Assembly: GCA_040285825.1 (NCBI GenBank) | Contig: JAUPSS010000001.1 | Coordinates: 1,922,001-1,986,000, forward strand | Reading direction: 5' to 3' | Origin: Eukaryota sp. TZLM1-RC | Taxonomy: Eukaryota > Metamonada: BaSk clade | Length of the DNA: 64,000 nt | Shown: positions 49,109 to 61,314 of the stretch, piece after piece | Position numbering within the stretch: position 1 is the stretch's first letter | How the letters are laid out: every line of letters begins with the position of its first letter | Program-made: the position numbers and the translations under genes | Notes under the pieces: model-generated | What the model saw: only the letters and a program-made list of their open reading frames with translations | Told to the model about the DNA's origin: nothing | Databases searched by the model: none

Positions 49109-50629
49109 TACTGATGTACCCTAGTATCATTTGTTCAGATATCCTCATTGGTTATGTTATTATGTCCAAGTACTATTATTGTGCCAACTCACTGCGTCGT
49201 GGGTTTTGTTGTTTTGTTCAAGTTTTCAAGTAGTTTTGGTATAATTATAGTTCTTTCTATACAGTATGTCGTTTCCAACTAATCAAATACTAATCATTCT
49301 TAGGATTAATAGAAACGTGAATATGAGCTTGTTGTGCTCGATTCCCTTTTTCTACAGCTGAAATCAGAACAATATTATAATTTGGAGCAATTACTATCTG
49401 AAATACAAAATTTAGTCTCTGGAGAATATAGAGTTGGATCTGTTGTACCTGACCTTGGCTGTTTTGAATAAATCATAATGAATCAATGTGAGATATTGAT
49501 TGATTATATCATTCCATTTTAACTTAATACAAGATTCTTTAACAGAAAACTTGCAGTTTGCTCATCTAGGTTGATATGTCAATATCTCACAAACGGAGTT
49601 AGATACACACAAAACCAAATAAAAAATAAATAAACGATTACCTCGTCATCAGTAACAATAATCTAACAACCAATCAAGGCTATGGACAACGTGCGCAACA
49701 GAGACAATGAACACGAAAGTTATCAATTGTTTGTGAGATTTTTCTGCCATGGAAATTACAATTTCCACCAAATTAAAAACAGAGTTGGCCAGCAATTGTA
49801 CCAAGACAAAATTCAAAACATCGAAAAATGTGCGCTACTACAAGTTTTCTTTTTGGTTTTGCTTTGTTATTAATTTACTTCCCCACGTTCTTCATTGTTG
49901 TGTCCTTTTGCAAGCACTGTAACTTCTTTATTTCAGTTATCGAATTCAGTAACTAGGGTAATGGAATAGGACCAAATCCAACAACTACAAAGTTGATGAC
50001 ATCGAGAATCACTTGCTAATGCTACCAAGGTAACCAAAACCATTGACAATGTGAACAACTCTGAGGTTTAATTTGTCAACAGGTGCTTAACCTTTGGGAA
50101 AATCTGTTTCTTCACATGATTTTGTATTCAAAATTGAAATTTTTTTTTGTTAGCGTAGAAAATAAGGAAATTTATTATAGAAAAAATCAGAATTGACATC
50201 AATCAAAGATGCCAAAATTTTGTTCTTGAGTGGTTAAACGAGCGACAAGATTAATTGAATGGGATGTGAAAATACGGCACTACTATTTTGTTGCTTCTGC
50301 TCAACACGTGCAAAATCTCGCATTAGAGGTGAACCTCAACAGATGTCGTTTAATTGATGATCAATACAAGTTGAATGAAGAAATGTAGATAAGAGAAAAG
50401 TTTAGTTATTCGTACTTAATTTCATTCACAAAACTGTGTCAAAATTGTGATTACAAATCGTATTTTTAATATTAATAAATAAATTATTTTTCTATCGGAC
50501 TTAATCAAATGAAATTCTAAAAATAATGAAAACCAGATTTTGTCTCAGAAACAAATTTTGAAAAGAGGCCATTTTTAAATTAGTCTTTTTTTGTTTTTTT
50601 AAATTGGAATATTTATTGAGATAAAAAAA
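49109..50629. other. Region without a firmly supported gene
   Basis: At 49303-49467 a plus-strand open stretch reads REYELVVLDSLFLQLKSEQY then YNLEQLLSEIQNLVSGEYRV and ends in TAA. It looks protein-like but has no ATG in frame. Just upstream, 49264-49303 starts GTATGT, contains ACTAAT and ends TTAG, like a short intron, but no splice I tried gives a clean gene. A 63-codon ORF at 49682-49873 is unsupported. The rest is AT-rich. Confidence 0.35.
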
Positions 50630-51960
50630 CCCATCTAGAATTCAATATCCTCCAAACAAGCGTCACTATTACTGAACCTACTCACAGCATAACGTTCATA
50701 TTCTACACCAATAGCTAAAAGTGCCTTTGAAATCATTGTTGGAATAGACTTGAAAATGCAAAAAAACAATTCTATTTTACCAGAAAGTGGAATTTATTGT
50801 TTTACCAGACCTATTCAGTAACACTTTTTTAAAATTTTCAAAAAAGTGCAACCCTGAAGGTCCAATATTGCCAAAAAGAGAAATTGCAAACGGCACAAAC
50901 TGATATTTCACATGTTTCACTCTACCTAACTGTGCCAAAGGTTCTTCATATTTTTTATCTTCTTTTTTTCGGCGTTAGTTAACGGCGAATCAGCGGAATA
51001 CACTAAACGAGCAGCAGAATTTTTGCAAACATCAACTGAGACAACATCTACAACATTGAGAACACCATCGATCCCTGGAGCCACTACATCTGCTCTTCTT
51101 TTATCAAAGGAATCATCAGTTTGAGCTGAAGACAGCTTACGTACTAATGGCCCAAAAAATGCCTCTATATTGAAACTTTTGCACATGGCATATAATTGAT
51201 CACGAACTAAGTCATGAACAATTGAGCGAAAAGTCATAAAATACTTACAGTTTAAAACATGGGAAAGCGTAACAACACTCTTGCAGCGACAAATTGAATC
51301 ATTTGGTAAAGAACAAGGCCATAGAAAACATCTCATTCTCATTGCAGTGGTCCATTGGTGATTATCAAGTAGAAGGCCATAAATGTTGGAAATTTAGGAG
51401 ATTAGGCAACTTGAGCAACTGTCTTCAAGATCAATCAAAAAGTTTGCAAAAACGGGTTTTTTTTCTTTGACCAACCCAAGACGTACAATATAATCCAAGT
51501 TTTCTAAAACTTTCAAGATTTTTTTCTGCAATTTTGCAAAAGTCAGTGGTAAGGAGAGCAAGCTTCTTGAAGGAAGTTCCACAATATCAGAGGGGAAACA
51601 TTTGGCCCAAATATTGGGTGAAAGAGTTTCAATTTCCTGTTGCAAAGAAATAAGATAAGAGCTGCCACAATTTTCAATGAGATGCATTTTTTCAGGAAAA
51701 CGATACACAAATTCACAAATAAAATTCTTTCCACCTCCAATAAGGGCAGCTTTACAAAGGTGGCTTGATTTATGAAAATCAACACCTCCAGAATTTGTAC
51801 CACAAAAAATGCGACTTCGTAAAAATATTGAAGATATTGAGTTCTTTTTTAATGTTTTGTTAGCGTTGAAAAGTGGCTTCGTAACTGAGATGCATCAATT
51901 TCCAATAATTTTGCTAAAAAATTGGTTCTTTGTTCATTAAAAATGCGACAAAACTCCAAA
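50630..51960 (-). mobile_element. LINE (L-A variant) copy: thumb, finger, endonuclease, C-terminus
   Basis: The minus strand: SGGVDFHKSSHLCKAALIGG (thumb), DYIVRLGLVKEKKPVFANFL, ICRCKSVVTLSHVLNCKYFM (C-x-C...H-x-x-x-C finger), KRRADVVAPGIDGVLNVVDV and VSVDVCKN (R-x-D...D endonuclease), then the post-endonuclease domain in broken frames, ending in a DIEF-type terminus. Confidence 0.85.
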
Positions 51961-52014
51961 GACATTGATGGTGATGTATACTAATTTTTATTCAACAAAC
52001 AAATATGAAATTCA

Positions 52015-54135
52015 CAATTAAAACTCCACATCCTCGAAACCTGCCTCCCCTACATCAAAACAATTAATTGCTAAAGATTCAGAAAATTTCCCAAAAGAAG
52101 ATAGTGAATCAGAAATTAGTTTTACCATTCCCTTAAAAATAGAAAATACAATCCTGTTTTGCCAGTAAACACGATTGAAAATTCTTCCAGTTCTTTCCTT
52201 TACAACTACAACAAAATCCTCGAGGAAAGCCATAGCAGCCTTACCTAGAGATCCAAGCAAAAAAAAAACAAATGGACATAATTGATGGTGATGTTGATCT
52301 CAAAATATGAGTAAATTTTCCAGAATAACAGATTTTTAGGAAAAAGAATTTCAAATGTTTCTCAATATTTAAATTTTCTATCGATTCTTATTCATTTCTA
52401 AATTGAGTCAACAGAGTCGAAAGTTGGCCTTTGACTTTTTCAATATTTCCGAGATAACAACCCAAAAAACGAAAACCAGACTGATCCTAATTGATAAAGG
52501 GGACATTGACATCATTAATGAAAAAATCAATTGGTTCATGGCCAAATATCAAACATTTGGAGATATTCAATGAGAGACCAATATCTTCATAACGCTGTTG
52601 AATAAAAGTTGCTTTTTATTTCAGAATTGTAATAGGGGCAATTACAGAAATGTCATCCATATATGCTACAATATCAATTTCTGGGAATTTTTCTTTCAAT
52701 TCGCACATTAATTGATGAATTGCCAGACAAAAGAAACAAGGACCAAGTGGATCACCTTGTTTAACACCTGAAGACGAAAGCAGGTCAAAGTTTTCACAGA
52801 CCAATGTGGATGATTTTCCATAAAATGAATAGAAAAAAGGCTCAACTTCAGGAAAATGCTTTTGCAGCAAAGGTAAAATGGAAGAACGAGATACAGAATT
52901 GAAAGCATTCTTAAAATCTAAATTGAAGATGTCATTAGAATCACTAGAATTAAAAAACACTTCCGACGAAAGAGCAGCAGAAGAAGCACCATCAATTGTC
53001 TTGATTCCAAATTGAAATGGACTGAAAAATTCCTTGGCTTTTTTCCCAATTCTATTGAAAACAAGAGACGCAAGAATTCTTGAAAACGATTCTCCAATTG
53101 CACTTGGGCGGATTTTGGATTGACTTTTTTGAGGGCAATTAAGGGAGCACTGGTCATCTGAAAAGGGACTTTAATTTTTAACGTAAGAACAAGATCATCA
53201 GCTATTTCAGGACACTGTCCAACAGCTGATTTGATCATGTCAAAATTCAACAAAGATGGCCCAGGAGCTTTTCCAGTAGGCATTTGCTGAATCAATTTCA
53301 ATACCTTTGAAGCATTGACAGGATTTTGCAGCCAATAATCAACTGAATCTGGTTTAGGACAATGAAAATTTTCTTCTGGATGAAGATGATTCAATTGGAA
53401 CAATGTGCTCTCATTACATTCAGCTAAATCAGAAGAGAATAGACATTGTTTTGCAGATCCAAAACGTCCTTTTAAAGCTAATTTTCGTACTGATTTTTCT
53501 TTTGAAAAAACATTTATTTAAAATTGAATTTTTCGATAAAAGTTTTTTTTACCTTTTTTCAGAAAAAATTTCCAAATCGGTGTGACATCCCATAATCCTT
53601 TACGGAGATTTTCAGTGAAAGCACGAAGAACAACAGCAAAAGGTATCGAAGCCAACGGACTAAGCTGGGCAGGAACACGAATGGGACAACGTTGCTGATC
53701 CGCAGCAACACAAGAATCACAAAAAAGTAAAGGTCGACCAGAATCATTGACAGCAACAAGCTTTTGACAAAAACACATTGTTGTCACCTTTTTGATCTTC
53801 TTTGTCAGAAATGTTATCGGGAATCTCAATTCAAAATTCATTTTCAGGATTGTGTGATAACGAAAAATTTAAAACAGCAGTAGCAGCACGAGCATTAAGT
53901 TTTTCCTTTTGAATAAGCGGACAAGTTGAAATGTTATGACCGGATTTTCGACATTTACTACATTTGCGGCGTGGTTTAGAAAAATTTTCATTTAAATTTT
54001 TTTTCCAATGATTTTCCAGCATGGAGTGACAGGGGGAGAATGAGAACGATTGGTGGTTGAGGAGGTTGATTTGTCAACATCACGTTCGGTACTTTTTGCA
54101 GTCCAGTCAGTATCACTGAGAGTGTCTGACATGGA
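52015..54135 (-). mobile_element. LINE (L-A2), most complete copy: N-terminus, Zn motifs, RT; rearranged C-terminus
   Basis: In minus-strand order: an acidic start MSDTLSDTDWTAKSTERDVD (ATG about 54132), a CCHC knuckle RRKCSKCRKSGHNISTC, a Cys cluster MCFCQKLVAV...FCDSC, IRVPAQLSPLASIPFAVVLR, RT with APGPSLLNFDMIKSAVGQCP, FNLDFKNAFNSVSRSSILPL (motif A Asp), SSSGVKQGDPLGPCFFCLAI (motif B) and IDIVAYMDDISVIAP (motif C, YMDD kept). Then the post-RT region is frameshifted. Finally, with the endonuclease deleted, the C-terminal domain AAMAFLEDFVVVVKERTGRI...EAGFEDVEF follows. It shows the full N-terminal architecture of the family. Confidence 0.88.
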
Positions 54136-56626
54136 AAATGGAGGAATCGAACCGAGAATGGGACGTCAAGTTGAGAAAAAGAAGGACGTTGAAAGTGTGT
54201 GAGAAAAAAACTTTTTTTTTTATTTTAAACATATTTGACAACTAAATTTAGCCCAAAAACTTTCATATTAAAAAGTTGAATTGGGCAACTGTAAGATTTA
54301 ATATTAAACACATTGAATATCTTCAAGTTACACAATTAATTCTTTCATTATAATGACAGTTCAGTTGTGGCTAATAAAATTTGAAAATAAAAGCAATTTT
54401 GTTCTTTTTTTCCTCGGCAATAAATTCCACTGTTTCTGGATAGTATTTGCCCCGGAACTCTGGATTCAATGTCAGAAAGTATGTTTTTAATTTCAGATAA
54501 TCTTGATTGTCCAGTCCAATTGAGGCTATGATATTTGAAGAGAAGAGGTAAAGTTAGTGGCCTTTACCACATTTACTATACTATTTGAAAACTTTACTGG
54601 AAAATTCAAGAGACCAAGAATAAGTTTATGCAAAGATACCAAAAATAAGATGCTATGACACGTCATCCTGACTGGACGACAGTGCTTGCACTAACACTAC
54701 AATGATGAATAAAATACTAGAAAATAGATCAACATTTGAAGTCCACTATCCAAGCTCGATCAGAGACTACCTGGACAGTACAATCACATCCAGAGCACTC
54801 ACAGCCGTCAACACCCCATTGAACAACAGCACCTTGTTGATAGTGCGCTCTGCTGGAGGAACCAGATGAGATAGCATTGGAGAAGGTTAATGGCAGTATA
54901 CGTTCAGCTGGCTTGCTTTCCCAGCGACCTGTAGTACCAAATGATTTGTACGTCAGAGAGTAGTCAAACTTCGGTTACGTATCTGAACTTGATACAACGT
55001 ACTGGCCGAGACCGTATGTGCTATCAAGAGCAACAGCAACAACAGACCGCTTCGCATAAGTACTATTATAATTTATAAACCAATCAAAATTGATTATATG
55101 AATTTGATTCTCTCCAATTCTGGTCATTCCTTGGGATTACTCACAAGTGGGATACTAGGTTATCAAAATCAGTGATTATGTTTGGATTACTGTTTGGACT
55201 TGATTACTGTTTCATAGCATTGTAAACTTAATTTAGCCAAATTTCCATAGAGTTCAATTGATACTTCCAATGGCAACAGGTCAAAAAGGAGCAGGGAATT
55301 TACCCAAATATATAACTAAATTTACTTAAATATGCCGAAATAGTGAGTCATTAACTGTTTGAAATATTTAATCAGAAGCTTGCCATTTTGGCTCTTCGTG
55401 GTTCCCCCATGTTTTGAAAAGCAATGTACCAAAATGTGTACTAAATGCAAACTGTAACTTAACCATCAGGCTATTGGCCAGTTAGTTTGAATTATGGTGT
55501 GGTCATGACATCTGTAACGGTGAAAAATCTTGAAAAATACTATTTATGAATATAGATGATGTACCAATTGCGGTAAGATCAATCATTGACACTGAAATAA
55601 CCAAAAAAAAAGACACACATGATGATATCTTATGGACTAAAACCAGTGTCACTGTAAAAAGTACTCAACTCCCACCCAATGGACCTATCAAACACAAAAA
55701 ACATAACTATACACAAATGTTGATGTAGGGCATCAACAGGGAGGAGGAGTCATCTTGGGTAAAGATTCCACAAAACCTGCCTGTTGTGTTTTGGGGGGGG
55801 GGGAAGGTACTACTCGTTTGAACACCAACTTCTTGGTCACAACAGTTTTGATATCACTAGCAGATTCATTCGAGACAATCATACCTAGTTAAGTACCTAT
55901 TCAACATATGATGACATAACGTTGTTTAATGGCCCTAAGATGAAGTAGACCCTTCTAATGGTGAACCAAATGAAGATGGTGCTCTTTTCTTGCGAGGAGG
56001 AGAACATCAGGCGATATGCAAGAAATACTCCAAGGACTGCAGTGATTCACTATTCAACAGAATGGTATTTAGAATGTTAATCAATCCGAAAAAGAGAGCA
56101 TCTACAGTAACTAGTAGTCTTATTGTCAAATCAGCTCTTTTAAACAGTTCCCCGAGACTGAAAAATTGATGTGTGAATAGATAAAGTCCACCAAATTTGT
56201 GAAAAAAAGCTGTTTGCAACTGTAATCAATAATGTAAAACGACTTTTGCTGTGATCTTGACAACCACAGCAAGCTGTGGAATGTACTGTATAGTAGAGAA
56301 ATGTCATTTTCTTATCAAAGTGTAATATAAAAAGTTTTGTACAAGTAGAAGGTGTGGAATTAATCAGTACACTATTAGTAAACCATAGTTATCAAAGATA
56401 AGTAGAAAAACCGGTAGGAAGAGTACACGGGAAGTCCTAAAGCTCAAAAAAGAAGGTAAGTGAGGGAAATAAGAACCTAGTTTATTACGTGAGGGAAAAG
56501 TGTGAGAATAGTGAAAACCTCCCAAAACCAAGTTTAGAGTTAAAAACCTCCCAGAACAGGCAACCAGAAGTCGACAATGGGGTGACAAGTGTAAAAGTTG
56601 ATAGATGAGCTGTTTATTCTCATTAC
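54136..56626. other. Long region without a supported gene
   Basis: Six-frame stops are dense. A weak minus-strand L-C-like trace (LILGLLNFPVKFSNSIVN) may lie at about 54480-54680. A 60-codon plus ORF (55546-55728) is unassigned. An 11-G run sits at 55793-55803. Otherwise nothing is visible. Confidence 0.4.
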
Positions 56627-58562
56627 ATGTCAGACATCCACTCTGTGTCACGTGTATTCTCTTGTGCACTTAACTCGCTGCTGACCCCTGCAGCGGTGCA
56701 ACAAATTCGATGTGACATTCCTTTGGTCACCGAGATTTGTCATGAAGCTTCTTTATTGCTTCAATCTTTTCTTCTAAATTTTGCGTTGGCATCTAGAGTC
56801 CTAGTGGAACAGGATGTATGGTATCTGTTTATGACCGTCATCACCACTGGTTCTTTTCCAAAGCCATCCACCTCTAAAGGCCAACGCCAATTAGTCCATA
56901 TCTTTTACAATGGATCTCTTCCTGAATGCCCACAAGACAGGTCTCTTGTTTCTCCATGGGAAAATTCTTAAATGCTTTATAGAAATTCATTCAATCTTTT
57001 TCTCAATGCTTGGCTGCAGTCTCAGAAATGTAATTTTGTCAATGGACAAGGGCTTTCTCTCTACCTTGCTTGTCGGGCACGTCAATTGGCGTTTAACGCG
57101 AAGACAAGTTTACCTTAAATTTGCCAATCCTGGACAAAGAACTTTATTCGTGCTCATTGTAGAGCTCTAGATAAAACGAATGTTTGTGCCAAAGATCTTT
57201 TCTCTCTTTTGCCAGAGGAACCCTTATCCCAACCCGAAGAAGTAGTTATTGATGCTGTTCTCGAACACTACATCAATTTCAATCTGAATAATTCAAGCGA
57301 AAGATTCTTTTTATTAAATGATTGTAAGTTCATCTTGAATCTCCTTCAAAAAATTTCTGCCACTGCTTCACTACTGTCTTCACGTGATAAAATGACCTTT
57401 TCATCAAAGAAAATTGGTGAGCTTTTTCTCTTTAATCTTAAAATTTCACAATACTTGCTCACTTTTTTTCTCATATGCATTGCTGGAAAAAATTTAGAAT
57501 AATACCTTTAGCTTCTCATAAAGGTTCTAAATTTCATGAGGTTCCTTCACTTGTTTTCCAATCTGTGAAAAAATTTCCAATTATTGAAGGATCTTCTTCC
57601 AAAACAAAGTTGATCAAAAATACAAGTTTGAAACGATTATTCTAACAATGTCCTTACCAAAAATTTAATATCAACAGAAAAAGTTTGAAAAATAGATTTA
57701 AAAATTTTTTATTGAAAACTAATGGTGATGAACTGCTTTTGACCTTTGACAATAAAAATAATGACTCAGAAAACACAAATGAGCTGAAAGAACCACCAAA
57801 AAGAAGCGAAGATCGAAAAAAGAAATGAAAAGTGACCCTGATGCCAACAAAACCAGTAAAACACAGTTGAAAGGCACTAAAAAATGCCCCGTCGAAGACG
57901 CAGACAACCAGTCGAAATTTCCCCCTTATTGCCGTTGATCTGGGCCAATCCAGATTATGTGGTTACTTCTTAAATAATTATCAATGTGGAGTTACCCCTT
58001 GTCCTACTGGCAGAAGATACATGACAAAACCTTCACCTAGTAAACACTCTCAAAACCAAAATTCCGTTCAAAATTTCAACCAATATTTGAACCATTGGAA
58101 TTTGGCCAGGAGGAAAGTGCATTTGGAAAGTAATTGTCAGAAATGGAAGATAATTAAATTTGATAGCAGAAGACGAAAAGAGAGACGGTTCAGTGAGAGT
58201 CTCAACAAATTTCAAAGGCTGGTTGGGCATCCTGAAAACTCTATCTTGCTGTGGGTTCTGCTGATTTTCCTTCTCATTGCCGAAAACTCAAGCGATATGG
58301 ATCAGTAAGGGCTTTTGGAAAATGGTTGTGTTATCAAAAGGACATAAAGCACTCGTCAATCAGTGAATTTAATACAAGCAAACTGTCAAGTTGTTGCATG
58401 GCCGAGAATATTCAAGCAGGCTCATGGCAGATGCGTTTCTGTACTGAGTGTCAAATAGAATATGACAGAGATATTTCCTCTGCAATAAATATTCAAATTA
58501 AGAAGAAAGCGGAATTGTGGCCGGAGAGATACATTTGCCCAGCAGCTCTGTTGAGGAGATGA
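56627..58562 (+). pseudogene. Second Fanzor-type nuclease relic, different subtype, frameshifted
   Basis: Collinear pieces in three frames: N-terminal helices (QQIRCDIPLVTEICHEASLL, LNFALASRVLVEQDVWYLFM); FIRAHCRALDKTNV, then EEVVIDAVLEHYINFNLNNS; FRIIPLASHKGSKFHEVPSL; RuvC-I NFPLIAVDLGQSRLCGYF with its Asp intact; KWKIIKFDSRRRKERRFSES; LGSADFP, YGSVRAFGKWL; and RuvC-III MRFCTECQIEYDRDISSAIN. In the zinc ribbon TSKLSSCC, the first Cys looks displaced. At least three frameshifts and several stops make it inactive. The sequence is too different from the 25.1-28.3 kb copy to be a recent duplicate. Confidence 0.75.
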
Positions 58563-58647
58563 ATAGGGAACCTGAGATACAGAAACAAAAACTTTAAAAA
58601 AACTGATATTTTATTTTGAGTTTTTTATTGTATTTTTGATTTTTTTT

Positions 58648-58873
58648 AAAAACTTTTGAGACCGATCTACAAATTCCTTAGTAGCACTTGTTAGATCCAC
58701 TTAGATACATCAAGTCGCGAGACTTTGTTCTGTGAAAGCAGTAGCCCATTGATGAAGATCATGATTGTCTTTGTCAAATGATGCTACGTGTGTCTTACAG
58801 CCTGTGAGTAGACATTGAGAAAGTTGAAAACAAGAGTGAATTTCACAGGGGAATGCATGATAAGTGAAATTCA
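58648..58873. repeat. ~240-bp dispersed repeat, copy 2
   Basis: Matches 44150-44395, with a short deletion in the middle. The minus strand has NFTYHAFPCEIHSCFQLSQC then LLTGCKTHVASFDKDNHDLH. It ends about 150 bp before the pseudokinase start codon, on the same side as copy 1 is to the RING gene. Confidence 0.8.
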
Positions 58874-58935
58874 TAATAATAATAACGAATAATAATAATA
58901 ATAATAACAAATAATAATAATAATAGAATAATAAT
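58874..58935 (+). repeat. (AAT)n microsatellite
   Basis: Interrupted AATAATAAT units between the dispersed repeat and the pseudokinase gene. Confidence 0.9.
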
Positions 58936-59020
58936 CACGTGATGTTACGTGAGTTTCTTTTGTATCAACAATTGATTACCCTTTCCTCATGATTCTTTTA
59001 TCAAGTCCATCAGCCATTCT

Positions 59021-61276
59021 ATGGTGTCGATATTGCCATCTACTAAGGTGTCCGTCGAGAACCAGGCCATTGTTTGTGGTGCTCATTCCGACATCCATTT
59101 TTGCCACTATGGTGAACTTCCTGCCCTTGTTGAGATTTTCCATAACTCTGAATGCACCGTCCTTGAATCCATTGTCAACCAGTTAGAAGCACATATCACA
59201 TCACACCATGTCATCAAATCCCATGGCATTACAAAGCTCGGTGACGGGAGGTTAGGTCTTGTAATGGAGAAGGTAGATTCCACGTTAAAGTCTATGTTGC
59301 CGGGAAAGTTGTCTCCTGTCTCTCTCTCCTTAGCGTTGGATGTAGTTGATGCGGTTCAGTATCTACTTTCAGAAGGAATCACCCATCTCAGTCTAACGTC
59401 ATCAGCTATATTTGTTCAAAATCTCAAGATAAAACTTCATGATGTTGTACTCTCCAAAATCATTCAAGATTTGCTTGACCAAGAAAAAACTTCAAAGCAT
59501 TGTATCCCCAACACTTTGTCTTGCACACAGCCATGTACACCAATCACAGTCTGTCTAGGCTTCATTCTCTATGAAATTCTATGTGGAAAGTCGTTCGCGA
59601 CTAACTCATTTGATGATCAAACCCCACAGTTTCAAGATCTTTTACCTCAAATTCCAGATGATTTTCCCCAAGATCTTGCCATGATTATCAAGCAATGCTG
59701 GTACTCTGATCAGAACACGTCACGTCACGTCATCACTGAGCTGTCAGATCTGACCACTGTTTTAAAATCCAATCTATCAAAATTGCTCAATGTAGATCTC
59801 AACCTTGAGGCAAAAACATTAAGGAAAAGCAATGTTGCTCTTCAAAAAGAAGTCAAATCTCTCAAATTCAGAGTTTCTCAACTGGAGGCTATGGAGGTTC
59901 GTATGAAGCAACTATGTCAGGAAAAGAAGGACAAGATTGCTGCTCTCAGAAATGATATGGCCAAAAATAAGTCCGGTGCACCAGTTTTATCACTACCCCC
60001 TGCTCATGATTTCTACAAGCGATGCGATAATGCCTTGAAGACATTGAGATGTAAGAAATTCAAGAAAAACACGCAGTTCTCAACAATTGTAAATCTTCTC
60101 AGCGAATCACTTGAGTCAAGACCCACTGTTACTAGCTCTCATGTGAAGTCTGTTCTGTTACTACACCAAACTTCCCAACTTGGCCACTCCTCTGACTGGG
60201 TTAGTTTGGTTCAACAGATACAAGAATTCAACTTGTTGTCATCTATAAAGAATCTTGCTGATGAAGGGCACTGTGATGCTCAAGTCTTGCTAGGTGATTT
60301 GCACTTTCATGGTCGTATTGTCACAAAGTGCTTTACAACAGCAGCTCTCTGGTTCAAGAAGGCCTCTATATTGAAGAACACTAATGGTATGGCTTGGTTT
60401 GGCAATTGCTTGTATAATGGATGGGGTGTTGATATTGACGGAGAAGGGGCCTTCAAGTTGGCAAAGCAAGCTACGGAGCATGATAATCCAATAGCAATGG
60501 TTCTCTTGGGTTGTTGCTACAGCAATGGTATAGGTGTAGATAAGTCGCCATCAAGGGCACTGTCTTTGTTTGAATCCGCTTTTCGTGCTGGTTTTCGTTC
60601 TGCTTCTAAACAACTTTATTGGCATTACAGATATATCCTTAATGACATTCACACGGCTGTTTCTTGGTTAGCCAAGGGGGCCTGTTGTGAATGTTCAACT
60701 GCTATGGTGCTCTTGGCTCGGTGTTATGATTCAGGTGATGGTGTTAAAAAAGATGGCAGCAAGGCTTTGGAATTGCTCAATAAGGCAGCTCGACTTCAGG
60801 ATGCTTCTGCCTATTTGGAGCTTGGAAAAGCTCACAAACAGGGCTTGGGATCTTTTAGCATAACTCAACCAAACTACGAAGCAGCCAAAGAAATGTTTAA
60901 AACCGCTATTGATCTTGGAAGTGCCCAAGGTCTCTCTCAAATGGGCATTCTTTTTGAAGAAGGTCTTGGGGTGAAGAAGGACATAGTTAATGCATTTGAA
61001 TGCTACACCAATGGTGTTTCGTATAACGACGAGGTTGGTTTTGTTAGGTTGGGGTTTATGTATACATTACACTGTGATTTTCCGAGGCCTGTTCCTGTGG
61101 ACCTTGAAAAGGCTGTTAATCTATTGTTTAAAGGTAATAAGAAGAACGAGGGACATTTAGAGTTACGGTCATGCATAACGAAATTGTTTGAAAGGCAGAA
61201 GGTTATGGAAGATGTTGAGTTTGTACAGTTCAAGAAATTGGTCAGTAGATTAAGACAGGAAGGATTGATTAAATAA
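59021..61276 (+). CDS. Pseudokinase - coiled coil - Sel1-repeat protein, 751 aa
   Basis: The start is ATG 59021. Residues about 1-250 follow a protein-kinase fold: GLVMEKVDSTLKSMLPGK (hinge), SLALDVVDAVQYLLSEGITH (helix E), ITHLSLTSSAIFV at the HRD loop (His-Leu-Ser, no catalytic Asp) and KLHDVVLSK at the DFG position (His-Asp-Val). Then TVCLGFILYEILCGKSF (helix F) and ELSDLTTVL follow. No VAIK lysine is evident either, so it is a pseudokinase. A coiled coil follows (about 266-320), then about eight Sel1-like repeats from residue about 410 (AQVLLGDLHFHG, AMVLLGCCYSNGIGVDKSPS, AMVLLARCYDSGDGVKKDGS, GLSQMGILFEEGLGVKKDIV). Sel1 arrays bind partner proteins, so this is probably a signalling scaffold. 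Confidence 0.88.
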   Translation: MVSILPSTKVSVENQAIVCGAHSDIHFCHYGELPALVEIFHNSECTVLESIVNQLEAHITSHHVIKSHGITKLGDGRLGLVMEKVDSTLKSMLPGKLSPVSLSLALDVVDAVQYLLSEGITHLSLTSSAIFVQNLKIKLHDVVLSKIIQDLLDQEKTSKHCIPNTLSCTQPCTPITVCLGFILYEILCGKSFATNSFDDQTPQFQDLLPQIPDDFPQDLAMIIKQCWYSDQNTSRHVITELSDLTTVLKSNLSKLLNVDLNLEAKTLRKSNVALQKEVKSLKFRVSQLEAMEVRMKQLCQEKKDKIAALRNDMAKNKSGAPVLSLPPAHDFYKRCDNALKTLRCKKFKKNTQFSTIVNLLSESLESRPTVTSSHVKSVLLLHQTSQLGHSSDWVSLVQQIQEFNLLSSIKNLADEGHCDAQVLLGDLHFHGRIVTKCFTTAALWFKKASILKNTNGMAWFGNCLYNGWGVDIDGEGAFKLAKQATEHDNPIAMVLLGCCYSNGIGVDKSPSRALSLFESAFRAGFRSASKQLYWHYRYILNDIHTAVSWLAKGACCECSTAMVLLARCYDSGDGVKKDGSKALELLNKAARLQDASAYLELGKAHKQGLGSFSITQPNYEAAKEMFKTAIDLGSAQGLSQMGILFEEGLGVKKDIVNAFECYTNGVSYNDEVGFVRLGFMYTLHCDFPRPVPVDLEKAVNLLFKGNKKNEGHLELRSCITKLFERQKVMEDVEFVQFKKLVSRLRQEGLIK

Positions 61277-61314
61277 TTAATAAATTATTTAATAATTTTA
61301 TTGTTTTTTTTAAA

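Noticed and set aside
54135-54165. GGTTCGATTCC on the minus strand, a tRNA B-box look-alike
   Set aside because: No T-stem pairing, A-box or acceptor stem is found. It is the sequence just before the LINE start codon.
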